Below are positions 1-12,192 of a DNA stretch of 64,000 nucleotides, one piece after another. Each line of letters opens with the position of its first letter. The stretch's first letter is position 1. Under the pieces are notes generated by a model. It had not been told where the DNA came from and made no database searches. It worked only from the letters and a program-made list of their open reading frames with translations. Source of the stretch: Deinococcus sp. LM3 (lineage in GTDB: Bacteria; Deinococcota; Deinococci; Deinococcales; Deinococcaceae); the NCBI RefSeq assembly GCF_002017875.1, contig NZ_MUFV01000001.1, positions 1,886,501 through 1,950,500 on the forward strand. The letters run 5' to 3'. The position numbers and the translations under genes were made by a program.

Positions 1-1
1 T

Positions 2-277
2 CCGGCCCGGCTGGCGAACCTGATCAGCGAACGCCTGAGCGTGCCCACCATCGGCATCGGGGCGGGCGTCGGGTGCGACGGGCAGGTGCTCGTCACGCAC
101 GACCTGCTGGGCGTGTACGAGGGTGAGGACAAGAAGATCGCCAAACGCTACGCCGAGGTGGGCCGCCTGTCCCGCGAGGCCATCGAAACCTACGCCGCCG
201 AGGTGCGCGGGCGGCACTTCCCCACGAAGGAGAATTCCTTCGTGATGAAGGACGACGTGCTGGGCAAACTGTACTGA
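2..277 (+). CDS. panB: 3-methyl-2-oxobutanoate hydroxymethyltransferase, C-terminal part
   Basis: The window opens inside this gene; only the last 91 residues are visible. PanB transfers a hydroxymethyl group from methylenetetrahydrofolate to 2-oxoisovalerate, the first step of pantothenate and coenzyme A synthesis. The stretch SVPTIGIGAGVGCDGQVLV followed by HDLLGVY is the characteristic PanB C-terminal signature. It runs in frame from the window edge with a plausible upstream reading (PARLANLISERL) to a TGA stop. The tail ending VLGKLY is ordinary for the family. The P450 gene starts 90 bases downstream on the same strand, with no obvious functional link. Confidence 0.93.
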   Translation, partial: PARLANLISERLSVPTIGIGAGVGCDGQVLVTHDLLGVYEGEDKKIAKRYAEVGRLSREAIETYAAEVRGRHFPTKENSFVMKDDVLGKLY

Positions 278-367
278 AGGCGGGGCCGGAGGGGCGAGCC
301 TGCGCAGGCTTCGATCCGCCATCTGCCATCTGCCATCCGCTATCGGCCGTCTGGGTAGACTCCGGGT

Positions 368-1729
368 ATGACTGCCTCTGCAACCGCCGCTGCCCTGCCG
401 CCGCGCCCGCCGGGCCTGCCTCTGGTGGGGCACGCGCCCGCCCTGATGCGGGACGTGCTGGGCTTCATGACCCGTATCAGCCGCGAGTACGGGGACGTGG
501 TGCGCGTGGGGCTGGGTGGGCGCGAGGTGTGGGTGGTGAGTCACCCGGCCGACATCGAGACGCTGCACATCCAGACGGGCCGCCTGTTCGACAAGGGCCT
601 GCGGCGCGACCCGCTGCTGGCGCGGCTGCTGGGCGGCGGCCTGCTGCTCTCGGAGGGGGACTTCTGGCTGCGGCAACGGCGACTGGCGCAGCCTGCCTTC
701 CACAGCGCCCGCATCCAGGGGTACCTGAGCGTCATGCAGACGCAGACGCAGGCGCTCTGCCAGGACTGGGCGGCGGGCGGCGTGCGGGACGTCAATGCCG
801 ACCTGTCGAGCATGACCATGCGGATCGTGATGCGCAGCGTGATGGGCCTCCCCGAGAACAGCGAACAGGTCGAGCGCATCTCACGCGCGCTGGACGACGC
901 GCTGACCGGCTTCCGGCGCAACTACGGCGTGCCGCTCCCGGCGGGCGTCCCCACCCCCGCCCGCCGTCAGTTCCGGCGGGGCAGTGACGACATCGACGCC
1001 GTCATGACGCAACTGATCGCCGAGCGCCGCGCGGCGGGCGGCACTCACGACGACCTGCTGGACATGCTGCTCTCGGCGCGGGACGACAGCGGGCAGCCCA
1101 TGACCGACCCGCAACTGCTGGACGAGGTGAAGAACATCCTGCTCGCCGGGCACGACACGACCGCCAGCACCCTGAGTTTCGCGCTGTACCTGCTCGCCAC
1201 GCACCCCGACACCGAGCAGCGGCTCGCGCAGGAGCTGGGTGGCGTGCTGGGTGGCCGCCTGCCGGAACTGGGCGACCTGCGTAGCCTGCCGTTCCTGGAC
1301 GCCGTCATCAAGGAAACGCTGCGCCTGTACCCGGCCGCGTGGAGCACGCAGCGCGAGGCGCGGCAGGAGGTGACGGTCGGCGGGTACGTCGCCCCGCCCG
1401 GCACGCTGTTCGTGATCAACCACTGGGTCACGCAGCGCGACCCGCGCTTCTTCGACGCGCCCGAGGAATTCCGGCCGGAACGCTGGCTGGACGGCCTGGA
1501 AGCCCGCCTGCCCAAGTACGCGTACTTCCCGTTCGGTGGGGGCGGCCGCATCTGCATCGGCCGGGAGTTCGCGCGCCTGGAAGCCGCGACCGTCCTGACC
1601 GGACTGGTGCAGGCCTTCACCTACCAGACCGTGCGCCCCCTGCGCCTGGAACCCGCCATCAGCCTCCGCCCCCAGGCGGGCCTGCCCCTGCGCGTGCAAC
1701 CCAGAGAAGGAACGGCGGTGAATGGTTGA
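368..1729 (+). CDS. Cytochrome P450, CYP287-like candidate
   Basis: A soluble bacterial P450 of 453 residues. Visible hallmarks are the I-helix oxygen-binding motif AGHDTTAS near residue 260, the K-helix ExxR motif (KETLRLYP) near residue 315, and the heme-thiolate loop FPFGGGGRICIGREFA with the ligand cysteine near residue 395. There is no signal peptide or membrane anchor. D. radiodurans has a P450, CYP287A1 (DR2473), described as a carotenoid beta-ionone 2-hydroxylase. Length and the Deinococcus setting make this its likely orthologue, but I infer this without an alignment. No carotenoid gene is adjacent and no redox partner gene is nearby. The P450 assignment is certain; the substrate is not. 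Confidence 0.93.
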   Translation: MTASATAAALPPRPPGLPLVGHAPALMRDVLGFMTRISREYGDVVRVGLGGREVWVVSHPADIETLHIQTGRLFDKGLRRDPLLARLLGGGLLLSEGDFWLRQRRLAQPAFHSARIQGYLSVMQTQTQALCQDWAAGGVRDVNADLSSMTMRIVMRSVMGLPENSEQVERISRALDDALTGFRRNYGVPLPAGVPTPARRQFRRGSDDIDAVMTQLIAERRAAGGTHDDLLDMLLSARDDSGQPMTDPQLLDEVKNILLAGHDTTASTLSFALYLLATHPDTEQRLAQELGGVLGGRLPELGDLRSLPFLDAVIKETLRLYPAAWSTQREARQEVTVGGYVAPPGTLFVINHWVTQRDPRFFDAPEEFRPERWLDGLEARLPKYAYFPFGGGGRICIGREFARLEAATVLTGLVQAFTYQTVRPLRLEPAISLRPQAGLPLRVQPREGTAVNG

Positions 1730-1813
1730 TGGTTGAAAGTTGATGGGTGACGGAGGCGTTCCCGCTCTCCATCACCCATCCTCCATCAACTATCGACCTT
1801 CAACCAGTGGCCC

Positions 1814-3151
1814 TCAGGGGTACAGGCCGCGCAGGGCGCGCGCTTCGAGCACGCGGGTGCAGGCGACGATGTACACGGCGGTGCGCAGGGTCACGCCGTG
1901 GCGTTCCTTCACGTCCCAGAGGCTCACGAAGGCCTCGCTCATGATGCGGTCGAGGCGTTTGTTGATCTCGTCCTCGGTCCAGAAGAACGAGCTGAAGTCC
2001 TGCACCCACTCGAAGTACGACACGGTCACGCCGCCCGCGTTGGCCAGCACGTCCGGGACGACGGTCACGCCGCGCTCGGCGAGCAGGTCGTCGGCGGCGG
2101 GGATGGTGGGGCCGTTGGCGCCCTCGACGATCAGGCGGGCCCTGATACGCCCGGCGTTCTCCAGCGTGATCTGTTTTTCCAGCGCGGCGGGGATCAGCAC
2201 GTCGCAGTCCACGTCCCAGAACTCGTCGCGTTTCAGTTCCTCGGTGCCGGGCAGGCCCAGGATGGAGCCGGTGCGGCGCAGGTGCTCCAGCGCGGCTTTC
2301 GGGTCGATGCCGGCGCTGCTGTGGACGGTGCCGCTCACGTCCTGAATGGCCACGATCCGCGCGCCGTGCTCGTGGAAGATGCGCGAGGCGGCCTCACCGA
2401 CGTTCCCGAAGCCCTGCACGGCCACCCGCGCGCCCTGCATGGGCATGCCGAGTTTCTTCATGGCCTCGGCACCCGAGACGAACACGCCGCGCCCGGTGGC
2501 GTCCGCGCGGCCCAGGCTGCCGCCCAGCGACACGGGTTTGCCGGTCACGACGCCGGTGGCGGTGCGGCCCACGTTCATGGAGTACGTGTCCATCATCCAG
2601 GCCATGGTCTGCGGGTTGGTGTTCACGTCCGGCGCGGGAATGTCCTTTTCCGGCCCGATGATCAGGCCGATCTCGGTGGTGTAGCGGCGCGTCAGGCGCT
2701 CCAGCTCACCGGTGGAGTACTTGCGCGGGTCGATGCGGATGCCGCCCTTGCCGCCGCCGTACGGGAGGTTCACGGCGGCGTTCTTGACGGTCATCCAGGC
2801 CGAGAGCGCCATGACCTCGCTGAGCGTCACGTCCTGGTGAAAGCGCACGCCGCCCTTGGCGGGGCCGCGCGAGGTGTTGTGCTGCACGCGGTACCCCTCG
2901 AAGTGCGCGACGGTGCCGTCGTCGAGGTGGATGGGCACGTCCACGACCAGAATGCGTTTGGGCCGCTTGAGGGTCTCGACCCAGTACGCGAGTTTACCCA
3001 GGTACGGCGTGACGCGCTCGACCTGCTCGAGGTAGATCTCGTACGGCCCGAGGTTGTTCGGGTCGAGGTAGCTGGGAATGTCGTGCGCGCCGTACTTCTT
3101 CTGGGGCTCGTGCGCGGGGTCCTGATGGCTGGGGTCCTGGGTGGCGGTCAT
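1814..3151 (-). CDS. Glutamate dehydrogenase (Glu/Leu/Phe/Val family), copy 1
   Basis: A 445-residue NAD(P)-dependent amino-acid dehydrogenase that interconverts glutamate and 2-oxoglutarate plus ammonia. Seen in sequence: the substrate-pocket segment PAKGGVRFH, the lysine-bearing PYGGGKGGIR, the PAPDVNT segment, and a Rossmann glycine motif VQGFGNVGEAAS near residue 250. The ATG is preceded by a strong AAGGAGG Shine-Dalgarno sequence about 10 bases upstream. It lies 52 bases downstream of a second, related dehydrogenase on the same strand, so the two are probably cotranscribed. Length and motifs fit hexameric glutamate dehydrogenase better than the shorter leucine dehydrogenases. Confidence 0.92.
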   Translation of the reverse strand: MTATQDPSHQDPAHEPQKKYGAHDIPSYLDPNNLGPYEIYLEQVERVTPYLGKLAYWVETLKRPKRILVVDVPIHLDDGTVAHFEGYRVQHNTSRGPAKGGVRFHQDVTLSEVMALSAWMTVKNAAVNLPYGGGKGGIRIDPRKYSTGELERLTRRYTTEIGLIIGPEKDIPAPDVNTNPQTMAWMMDTYSMNVGRTATGVVTGKPVSLGGSLGRADATGRGVFVSGAEAMKKLGMPMQGARVAVQGFGNVGEAASRIFHEHGARIVAIQDVSGTVHSSAGIDPKAALEHLRRTGSILGLPGTEELKRDEFWDVDCDVLIPAALEKQITLENAGRIRARLIVEGANGPTIPAADDLLAERGVTVVPDVLANAGGVTVSYFEWVQDFSSFFWTEDEINKRLDRIMSEAFVSLWDVKERHGVTLRTAVYIVACTRVLEARALRGLYP

Positions 3152-3203
3152 GGTGGGGCCTCCTTCGGAGGGGAGAAAGCAGGTGGGGGCAGGTTGGCGC
3201 TGG

Positions 3204-4448
<1,245 letters not shown>

Positions 4449-4872
4449 GAACGGTCTCCTTGTCCTTCCGGGTAGGGAAGGGGGGTGGGTGCTTCCGGGG
4501 AAGTCTGCTCCGGGAAGTCGGGGCGATGAGCTGAGGTTTTGGCCCCCAGAGCATACACGCCGCGCCGCAGTCGCATAGACAGGTGCGGGGCCACGGTCGG
4601 CCCGCTGCCCGGTGGGCTGAACGGATCTTACGCCCAAGTTGTATCCAGTATTCAATCCGGCGTCAACCCCGCCCGGCGTGCGCTCTGCACGCGTAAAACA
4701 GGAACCGATTCCAGCGCAGTATTCTTGCGCCGGGCCTCCCGCCCACCTGACAAACGGCAGGTTCGGGCAGCGGTGACCACCCTGTCCTGCCCCTGCGTCC
4801 CCCCAAGCCCGGCGTCCTGACCCACAGGACATCACGCCCCGGTGCCGGGACCGGGCGGGCCCCACAGCCCAG
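4449..4872. other. Gene-free stretch upstream of the dehydrogenase pair
   Basis: About 420 bases between the dehydrogenase start and the inverted-repeat element at 4876. It should hold the dehydrogenase promoter on the minus strand, but I see no convincing -35/-10 pair. Short open frames here lack ribosome-binding sites and family features. Confidence 0.4.
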
Positions 4873-5011
4873 TCATACGGATTCCGTTTGTTTCGCCGAC
4901 AATCCGGAACTTCACCGGATTGCCGGCTCCACGTCCGGAACCCGTTTTGCTCCCACTCGCTTCGCTCGGATTGAATGGGCTTTGCAGCCCATTCAATCGG
5001 AGTCCGTATCA
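4873..5011 (+). mobile_element. Family A inverted-repeat element (MITE-like), copy 1
   Basis: The element proper is 4876-5008 (133 bp). It begins TACGGATTCCGTTTG and ends CAATCGGAGTCCGTA, which are inverted repeats of each other with two mismatches. It is flanked on both sides by the trinucleotide TCA (4873-4875 and 5009-5011), a perfect 3-bp duplication. The interior has two subsidiary hairpins, one around AATCCGGAACTTCACCGGATT and one around TTGAATGGGCTTTGCAGCCCATTCAA. There is no coding capacity. Small size, terminal inverted repeats and target duplication indicate a non-autonomous transposable element. Confidence 0.9.
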
Positions 5012-5119
5012 TTCGGGACGGCCCCACCCTCAGCGCCCCGCCGTCAGCGCCCCCGCATCAGCGCACGACCATCAGCTCTGGCCGATCAGCCCGGGCGGGC
5101 CGTCATTTCAGGCAGGTTG

Positions 5120-6100
5120 TCAGTTCAGGCGGTCGATTTCACGCTGCGCCAGCCGGGAAAGCGCCTCACGCGCCTCGGAGGCCGGCAGCACGTCCAGCGC
5201 CCGGATCGCCAGCCGCGCCCGGCGGCGGATCTCGTCGCGCGTGCGCTCCAGCGCGCCCGACTGCACCGCCAGCGCCCGCACCCGCTCCACATCCCCCGGC
5301 TGCGCCGCCCGCCGCTCCACGACCGCGCGCACCTCGTCGGCATGCGGGCCGTCCAGCAGCGCCAGCACCGGCAGCGTCGCCTTGCCCTCGCGCAGGTCGC
5401 CGCCCACCGGCTTGCCGATCACGGCCTCCTCGCCCGACAGGTCCAGCAGGTCGTCCTGCATCTGGAAGGCCATGCCGTACTCGCGCCCGAAGGTCGCCAG
5501 CGCCTCCTGCGCCGGCGCGGACGCCCCCAGCAGCACCGCCGGGGCCGACGCCGCCAGCTCGGTCAGGGCGGCCGTCTTGCCGTGAATCACCTGCAGGTAA
5601 TGCCGCAGCTCGTACTCCTGGTACGCCGCCAGCTGGAACTGCAGCACCTCGCCCTCGCAGATCACGCTGGCCGTCTGCCCGAACATGCGCGTCAGGGCCG
5701 GCCCGCCCGGCAGGCCCGACAGCAGCACCAGCAGCCGCGACAGCATGAAATCCCCGCTCATGACGCTCACCACGTTCCCGAAACGCCGGAACGCCGCCTG
5801 CTGCCCGCGCCGCGTGTCGGCGTCGTCGATCAGGTCGTCGTGCAGCAGCGACGCCGAGTGCAGCAGCTCCACCCCCACGCCCAGGTCCACCACGTCGCTC
5901 CAGCGGGCCGCCGCGCCGCCCGGACGCGCTCCCAGCGCCTGCGCGGCCAGCAGCACCAGCGTGGGCCGCACGCGCTTACCGCCCGCCGCGACCAGATCGT
6001 CCCCGATCAACTCGATGAACTCCACGTCCGAGCGCAGCACCTCGCGCAGACGCGCGTCGAAAGTCACGTCCGGAACGCAGAGGTCAGCTACACCAGTCAT
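5120..6100 (-). CDS. Trans-polyprenyl diphosphate synthase (menaquinone side chain)
   Basis: A 326-residue all-helical prenyltransferase that chain-elongates allylic diphosphates with isopentenyl diphosphate. Both aspartate motifs are present: the first as LLHDDLIDDADTRRG and the second as MQDDLLDLSGEEAVIGKP. GGKRVRP, which contacts the isopentenyl diphosphate, lies near the N-terminus. Small residues before the first aspartate motif (LLHSASLLHDD) suit a long product. Deinococci use menaquinone-8, so an octaprenyl or heptaprenyl product is likely; this is inference. The ATG at 6100 (MTGVADLC) is chosen over a GTG 47 codons upstream, because that extension is cysteine-rich, unlike the family, and the homologous region begins soon after 6100. 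Confidence 0.9.
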   Translation of the reverse strand: MTGVADLCVPDVTFDARLREVLRSDVEFIELIGDDLVAAGGKRVRPTLVLLAAQALGARPGGAAARWSDVVDLGVGVELLHSASLLHDDLIDDADTRRGQQAAFRRFGNVVSVMSGDFMLSRLLVLLSGLPGGPALTRMFGQTASVICEGEVLQFQLAAYQEYELRHYLQVIHGKTAALTELAASAPAVLLGASAPAQEALATFGREYGMAFQMQDDLLDLSGEEAVIGKPVGGDLREGKATLPVLALLDGPHADEVRAVVERRAAQPGDVERVRALAVQSGALERTRDEIRRRARLAIRALDVLPASEAREALSRLAQREIDRLN

Positions 6101-6266
6101 GCGCGCAGTATAGGAAACGCCCGGGGGGCAAAACGTACCGCCCGCCGCCAAAACACCCCCGGCGAGGGGAGAAAACAGGGTGCATGAAGACCTGCATGAA
6201 GAAACGCCGCGCTCCGTACCCGCTTGTCCCTCGCCAGTCACATGTCCCTCATGCTAAAACGCTCGT

Positions 6267-6851
<585 letters not shown>

Positions 6852-6881
6852 ACCAGTAGCGCAGTCCCGGTAGCGCAGTTC

Positions 6882-6919
6882 GGGCGGCCCAGTCGAGGTG
6901 ACTGGGCCGCCCGTCTGTT
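6882..6919 (+). terminator. Hairpin between convergent genes
   Basis: A perfect 13-bp stem (GGGCGGCCCAGTC at 6882-6894 and its complement at 6900-6912) with a 5-base loop, followed by GTCTGTTG. It lies between the convergent stress-protein and lactonase genes. The T-tract is weak, so termination is inferred from the stem and position. Confidence 0.75.
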
Positions 6920-6931
6920 GATACGCCGGGC

Positions 6932-7903
6932 TCAGCCGAACAGTCGCGCGGGGTTCCCGACGGTCATCTGCCGCAGCTGCTCGGCCCCCACCCCCCGCCG
7001 CTCCAGTTCCGGCAGGATGTCGTCCGTCAGGTGCAGTGGGTGCCAGTCCTTCACGGCGCCCAGGATGGCGTCCGGCATGGGAATCGGGCGGCCCAGCCAC
7101 TGCCAGATGGAATCATGCGACAGCAGGATCCGGTCGGCGAAGCCCTCGCCCAGCAGTGTGGTCAGCACGTCCAGCCGCTGCGCGTCGGTGGGCGTGCCCA
7201 CCAGCCCCTGCAACCCCAGCCGGTCGAAGGCGACGCTCACGCCGTGCGACAGCGTCTCGCGGTGGTATGCGGGGTCCGTGTTGCCGTCCATGTGCCCGAT
7301 CATGATCCGGGCCGGGTCCGCGCCGTGCGACAGCAGCAACTGCGCCTGCTGCGGCCCCTGCCGCCCCTCCTGCGTGTGTGTGATGATCGGCACGCCCGTA
7401 TCCCGCTGCACGCGCGCCGCCGCGCGGAAGAACATCTGCTCGTACGGCGTGATCGCGTCGCGGCTGCTGGCCAGCTTGATCACCCCAGCCCGCACGCCGC
7501 TTGATCCGATACCCACCGTGACCTCGTGACGCATCAGTTCCTCGATCTCGGCCTCGCCGCCGCCCAGGGACGCCCGGAACTTGAAGTACGTCGCGGCCCC
7601 CTCGCCCTCGTAGTAGTACCCGCTGCTGCACAGGATCCGCAGGCCGCTGCGTTCGCTCAGGTCCCGCAGGAACGCCGGGTCGCGCCCGCACTCGTTCGGG
7701 GTGGCGTCCACCAGCGTCCTCACGCCACGCGCCAGCAGGCTGCGGGCCACGTCCTCGCAGACACTCAGGGCCGCCTCCCGGTCGAACGGGCCGAGCGTCA
7801 GGTCGCCCTGATAGCCGGGGTACCCGAACAGGACGTGCTCGTGCGGCAGGGTGAATCCCAGTTCGCTGGCAGGAACGGGGCCGGTAACGGTCTGTGCACT
7901 CAT
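6932..7903 (-). CDS. Phosphotriesterase-like lactonase (DR0930-type amidohydrolase)
   Basis: A 323-residue binuclear metal hydrolase. The HxH metal pair falls at residues 21 and 23 (TLPHEHVLFG). The bridging lysine is in GVIKLASS near residue 143. The two histidines are in IITHTQEG and MIGHMDG, and the last ligand aspartate is in ILLSHDSIW. Length and ligand positions match D. radiodurans DR0930, a delta/gamma-lactonase with weak promiscuous organophosphatase activity. The most likely role is therefore hydrolysis of alkyl lactones, possibly acyl-homoserine-lactone-like compounds; this is family knowledge. It is monocistronic and starts at an ATG preceded by AGGAGGTCC. Confidence 0.9.
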   Translation of the reverse strand: MSAQTVTGPVPASELGFTLPHEHVLFGYPGYQGDLTLGPFDREAALSVCEDVARSLLARGVRTLVDATPNECGRDPAFLRDLSERSGLRILCSSGYYYEGEGAATYFKFRASLGGGEAEIEELMRHEVTVGIGSSGVRAGVIKLASSRDAITPYEQMFFRAAARVQRDTGVPIITHTQEGRQGPQQAQLLLSHGADPARIMIGHMDGNTDPAYHRETLSHGVSVAFDRLGLQGLVGTPTDAQRLDVLTTLLGEGFADRILLSHDSIWQWLGRPIPMPDAILGAVKDWHPLHLTDDILPELERRGVGAEQLRQMTVGNPARLFG

Positions 7904-8019
7904 GCGGACCTCCTGAGAGACATGAAGCCCAGGTGGCGGGCCGTGCCCACCGCCGGGCTGGTGTGTTGTGTCAGGAGGCCATGCTGTCAGCCGGGCGGAG
8001 GTCCGTCAAGCGGCGATCT

Positions 8020-8726
<707 letters not shown>

Positions 8727-8730
<4 letters not shown>

Positions 8731-10655
8731 TGGCCCCGCCACGCGGCGCTGAGGGTCAGCCAGTTGCCCAGCAGGGTCCGCCCGGCGGGACTCAGCACGC
8801 TTTCCGGGTGGAACTGCACGCCCCACGCGGGCCGCCCCGGCACCTCCAGCGCCATGACCTCGCCGTCCGCGCTGGTGGCCGTCACGAACGCCGGGTTCAG
8901 GCCGCGCACGACCAGCGAGTGGTACCGCCCGAACGGCGCGTCCTGCGGCACGCCTGCGAACAGGCCGGTCCCGGCGTGCCGCGCGAACTCGGGCCGCCCG
9001 TGCACCGGCTGCGCCCGCTCCACCCGGCCGCCCAGCACCTGCCCCAGCGCCTGATGTCCCAGGCACACACCCAGCAGCGGCACGTTCCCTTCCAGGCACG
9101 CGCGGGTCAGGGGCAACGTGACCCCGCTGGAGTCCGGCGTGCCGGGGCCGGGGCCGACCAGCACGGCGTCTGGGGTCAGGGCCAGCAGGTCCGCCAGCCC
9201 TTCGTCCTGGGAGCGCACGTCCACCTGCGCGCCCAGCGCCCGCAGGTCATGCACCAGATTCCAGGTGAACGAATCGCGGTTGTCCAGCAGCAGCACCCGC
9301 AGCCCCGTGCGCGTGGCGGCAGGCGGAGGCGACCACGGCACGCCCGGCGTGGGCGGCGCGGGCGGCTGCGCGGCGCGGCCCGGCACGCCCGCCAGCACGC
9401 TCAGGAGAGCCTGGGCCTTGTGCACGGTCTCCTGCGCCTCGCGCGCGGGGTCGGCGTCGATGACGGTGCCGCCGCCCGCGCGGACCTCCACCGTCCAGTT
9501 CTCCCCATTGGTCCGCGTGAAGGCCGCCGTGCGGATCAGGATGTTCAGGTCCACGGCCGCGCCGCTCACGAGGCCCAGCGCCCCGGTGTACCAGCCGCGC
9601 GGCCCCGGCTCCAGCGCCGCGATGGCCTCCATGACCCGCTCCTTGGGCGCGCCCGTGATCGTCCCGCCGGGGAAGGTGGCGGCCAGCACCTCGCGCAGCG
9701 TCGTGTCCGGGCGGGCCTGCGCCGTGACCTCCGACACCAGATGCATCACGTGGCTGTAACGCTCGACCAGCATCAGGTCGGGCACGCTGACGCTGCCCGG
9801 CGCGGCCACGCGGCCCAGGTCGTGCCGCACGAGGTCCACCAGCATGGTGTGCTCGGCGACCTCCTTGCCACTGGCGCGCAGTTCGGCTTCCAGGGCGGCG
9901 TCCTCGGCGGGCGTCTCGCCGCGCCGCCGGGTGCCCGCAATGGGCCGCGCACTCAGTTCATCCTCCTGCCCGCCCGGGTCACGCTGCCAGCGCACCAGCC
10001 GCTCCGGGCTGCACGACACGACCACCTCGGTGCCCAGGTCCGCGAAGGCCATGAACGGACTGGGGTTCACCTCCCGCAGTCGCAGGTACGCCGCCAGCGG
10101 ATCACCGGTCGCCCCGGCCCGCACGCCGCGCGACAGGTTCACCTGATACACCTCACCGGCGCGGATCAGGTCCTGCACGGCCCGAACGCCCGCCGGGTAA
10201 TCCACGTCGTCCGCGCCGAACGGCCCCACGCTCAGTGCCGGCTCCGGCCCCGGTTCCAGCGCCAGCAGCGCCGCCCAGTCCACGTGCGGCTCGCCCACGA
10301 CCTCCAGCGTGCCCGCCGCGCGGTCCCACATCAGCCCGGACGGGTACTCGCCCCACCACATCGCCTGCCCGTGCGGGGCGTGCGCGGCCAGCCCGAACGC
10401 GCGGGCCGCCTCGTACTTCAGGCCGCCCAGCCACGCCGGAAAGAACGCGTTCCCAGGCGGGCGGGGCGGCAGCTCGTGCGACACCCGCCGCGGCCACGCG
10501 CTCAGGAACGACCGCGACCCGTACGGCACGGCTGGCCCCAGCGACTCCAGCAGCACCACGCCCGGCGCGCCCGCCGCGCGCAGGCGGCGCAGCACGTCCG
10601 CCGGGGAGGGCCGGGCAGGGAAGAGGCGGTCAGGCAGGGCAGCGGGGCCGTTCAC
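8727..10655 (-). CDS. pabB: Aminodeoxychorismate synthase, fused component I + glutamine amidotransferase
   Basis: A 642-residue fusion. Residues about 1-440 are the chorismate-binding component I (TGAPKERVMEAI, GWYTGALGLVSG, DADPAREAQETVHKA). After a Pro/Ala linker, residues about 460-640 form a class I glutamine amidotransferase with nucleophile cysteine in GVCLGHQALG and the catalytic His-Glu in FHPES. It aminates chorismate using glutamine ammonia. The adjacent, overlapping pabC argues for p-aminobenzoate synthesis. However, the active-site tetrad reads PIAGT, the anthranilate-synthase form, not the PIKGT with reactive lysine seen in E. coli PabB. An anthranilate or 2-amino-2-deoxyisochorismate (PhzE-like) product cannot be excluded. 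Starts at GTG 10655, overlapping the upstream stop. Confidence 0.85.
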
Positions 10656-11833
10656 GGGCCGGATTCTAACGGGCGCGGTGCCCCGGACAGTCCCGGCCCC
10701 GCGTGCACCCGCACCTTCGCGGCCAGCGTGCGGTAGAAGTCCGCGTCGGTCAGGTACGCCACGTGATCGGACCGCACCAGTCCCGGCAGCGGAAAGGCCG
10801 TGTCGTGCGCGCCCGGCACGACCCCCTGTGCCCGGAAACTCAGCAGGTCCGAGTACGCCCACACGTTCCAGAAGTACCCCAGCCGCGCAGACGGAACGGC
10901 GTCCGGCGTGCCCGGCAGGCCGCCCAGCGTGACGCCCAGCTCATGAAACAACCCCACCTGACTGCCCGCCGCGCACCAGAAGTCCACCCGCAGGTCACGT
11001 AACTCCGGATCGGCCGGCAGGAACGCACTCAGGGCGTCATGCATCAGTTGCCCGCCCATCGAGTGTGTCAGGACCACCAACGGCTCGCGCGGGTGCGTGC
11101 GGGCCGCGTGCGCCGCGCGCAGTGCCCCCAGCACCCGCTGCGGGACCGGGCCGGGCGCCGTGGGCGTGCCGCGCGTGTTCAGGTACGCCAGCACGTCCCC
11201 CACGAACAGCGGCACGAACGCCTCCAGCGGGCGGCGCAGTTCCAGCATGGCCCGCTGCACGTTCCGCCGCTGCGACAGTTGCAGCCCCGCCGGAAGGTGC
11301 GGGGCCGGTGGCAGGTCCAGCCGCCGGAACGCTCCGCGCCGGGACCGGCGGTGCGAACGGGGCGCGGGGCCACGGCCCAGGCGTCCCTCGACCGCCGCCT
11401 CCAGCACGCCCCACTGCTCGGCGGCCGGCAGGTCCGCCACCATGGCCTGCAATGAACGGTCGCGGGCGGCCTCCCACGCCGCCGCGATCACGTCCGGCCA
11501 GTCGGCCAGAGCGTGCGCGGCCCGCAGGCGGGCTTCCAGCGCCTCGCCCAGATCCTCGTCGCTCAGGCTGGCGGGTGCGGGGTCCGGCGCGGCCGGGGCG
11601 CGGGCGGCGCGGAACAACCCGCCCCGCGAGTACTGCGCGCCCAGGTCCCCCCAGTACACGCGGTCCACCCTCACCCGCTCCGGCGCGTCCGGATTCAGGA
11701 CCGGCGCGAGGTGAAGGCGCAGCGCCGCCTGCACGGCGGGCCACTCGATGCCCTGCGTGGCGCGGCGCACGTCCTCCCAGCCGCTCTCGCCCTGCTCGCG
11801 CACCGCGACCCCATGGATGAACACGACCGGCAT
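10652..11833 (-). CDS. Putative alpha/beta-hydrolase
   Basis: A 393-residue protein beginning MPVVFIHGVAVREQ, an oxyanion-hole HG segment. A nucleophile-elbow-like THSMGGQLMHDAL lies near residue 260, and SDHVAYLTD near residue 367 could supply the histidine. It resembles lipase/esterase-like hydrolases, but the stretch between these motifs (about residues 60-230) is long and unfamiliar, with a basic patch RSHRRSRRGAFRR. It is the first gene of a coupled operon: its TGA overlaps the GTG start of the fused pabBA gene. A folate role is possible from context only. No signal peptide, so cytoplasmic. Substrate unknown. Confidence 0.6.
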   Translation of the reverse strand: MPVVFIHGVAVREQGESGWEDVRRATQGIEWPAVQAALRLHLAPVLNPDAPERVRVDRVYWGDLGAQYSRGGLFRAARAPAAPDPAPASLSDEDLGEALEARLRAAHALADWPDVIAAAWEAARDRSLQAMVADLPAAEQWGVLEAAVEGRLGRGPAPRSHRRSRRGAFRRLDLPPAPHLPAGLQLSQRRNVQRAMLELRRPLEAFVPLFVGDVLAYLNTRGTPTAPGPVPQRVLGALRAAHAARTHPREPLVVLTHSMGGQLMHDALSAFLPADPELRDLRVDFWCAAGSQVGLFHELGVTLGGLPGTPDAVPSARLGYFWNVWAYSDLLSFRAQGVVPGAHDTAFPLPGLVRSDHVAYLTDADFYRTLAAKVRVHAGPGLSGAPRPLESGP

Positions 11834-11944
11834 GCGCCCATGCTACCCGTGTCCGTCAGGGCCCGGTGGGCAGCGGCAGACTCATGACCCACTGCGGCCC
11901 CAATGGGCCGGGTGTGCCGTGAACGGAAGCTGTTCCGGCGCGAG

Positions 11945-12083
11945 TGATACGGATTCCGTTTGTTTCGCCGACAACCCGGAACATCGCCGGCTTGTCAGCT
12001 TCACGTCCGGAACCCGTTTCTCTCCCACTCGCTTCGCTCGGACCCAGCGGGCTTTGCAGCCCATTCAATCGGAGTCCGTATGT
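11945..12083 (+). mobile_element. Family A inverted-repeat element, copy 2
   Basis: Element 11948-12080 (133 bp), same ends as copy 1 (TACGGATTCCGTTTG ... CAATCGGAGTCCGTA). The left flank is TGA and the right flank TGT, so the target duplication is imperfect. It lies between the hydrolase start and the Rrf2 gene. Confidence 0.88.
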
Positions 12084-12192
12084 GAGGGCCAGCAGCGCGG
12101 CCTCGTGACCGGCGATGAGCGGGACGAGCTGGGTCGGCATGCCCGGAGGATGGCACGCCCACGCCGGAAAGAGTGTTGCAGAATTGAACCTT

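Noticed and set aside
6101..6241. 47-codon N-terminal extension of the polyprenyl synthase from a GTG
   Set aside because: The extension is Cys/Ser-rich, unlike the family, and the homologous start is the ATG at 6100.
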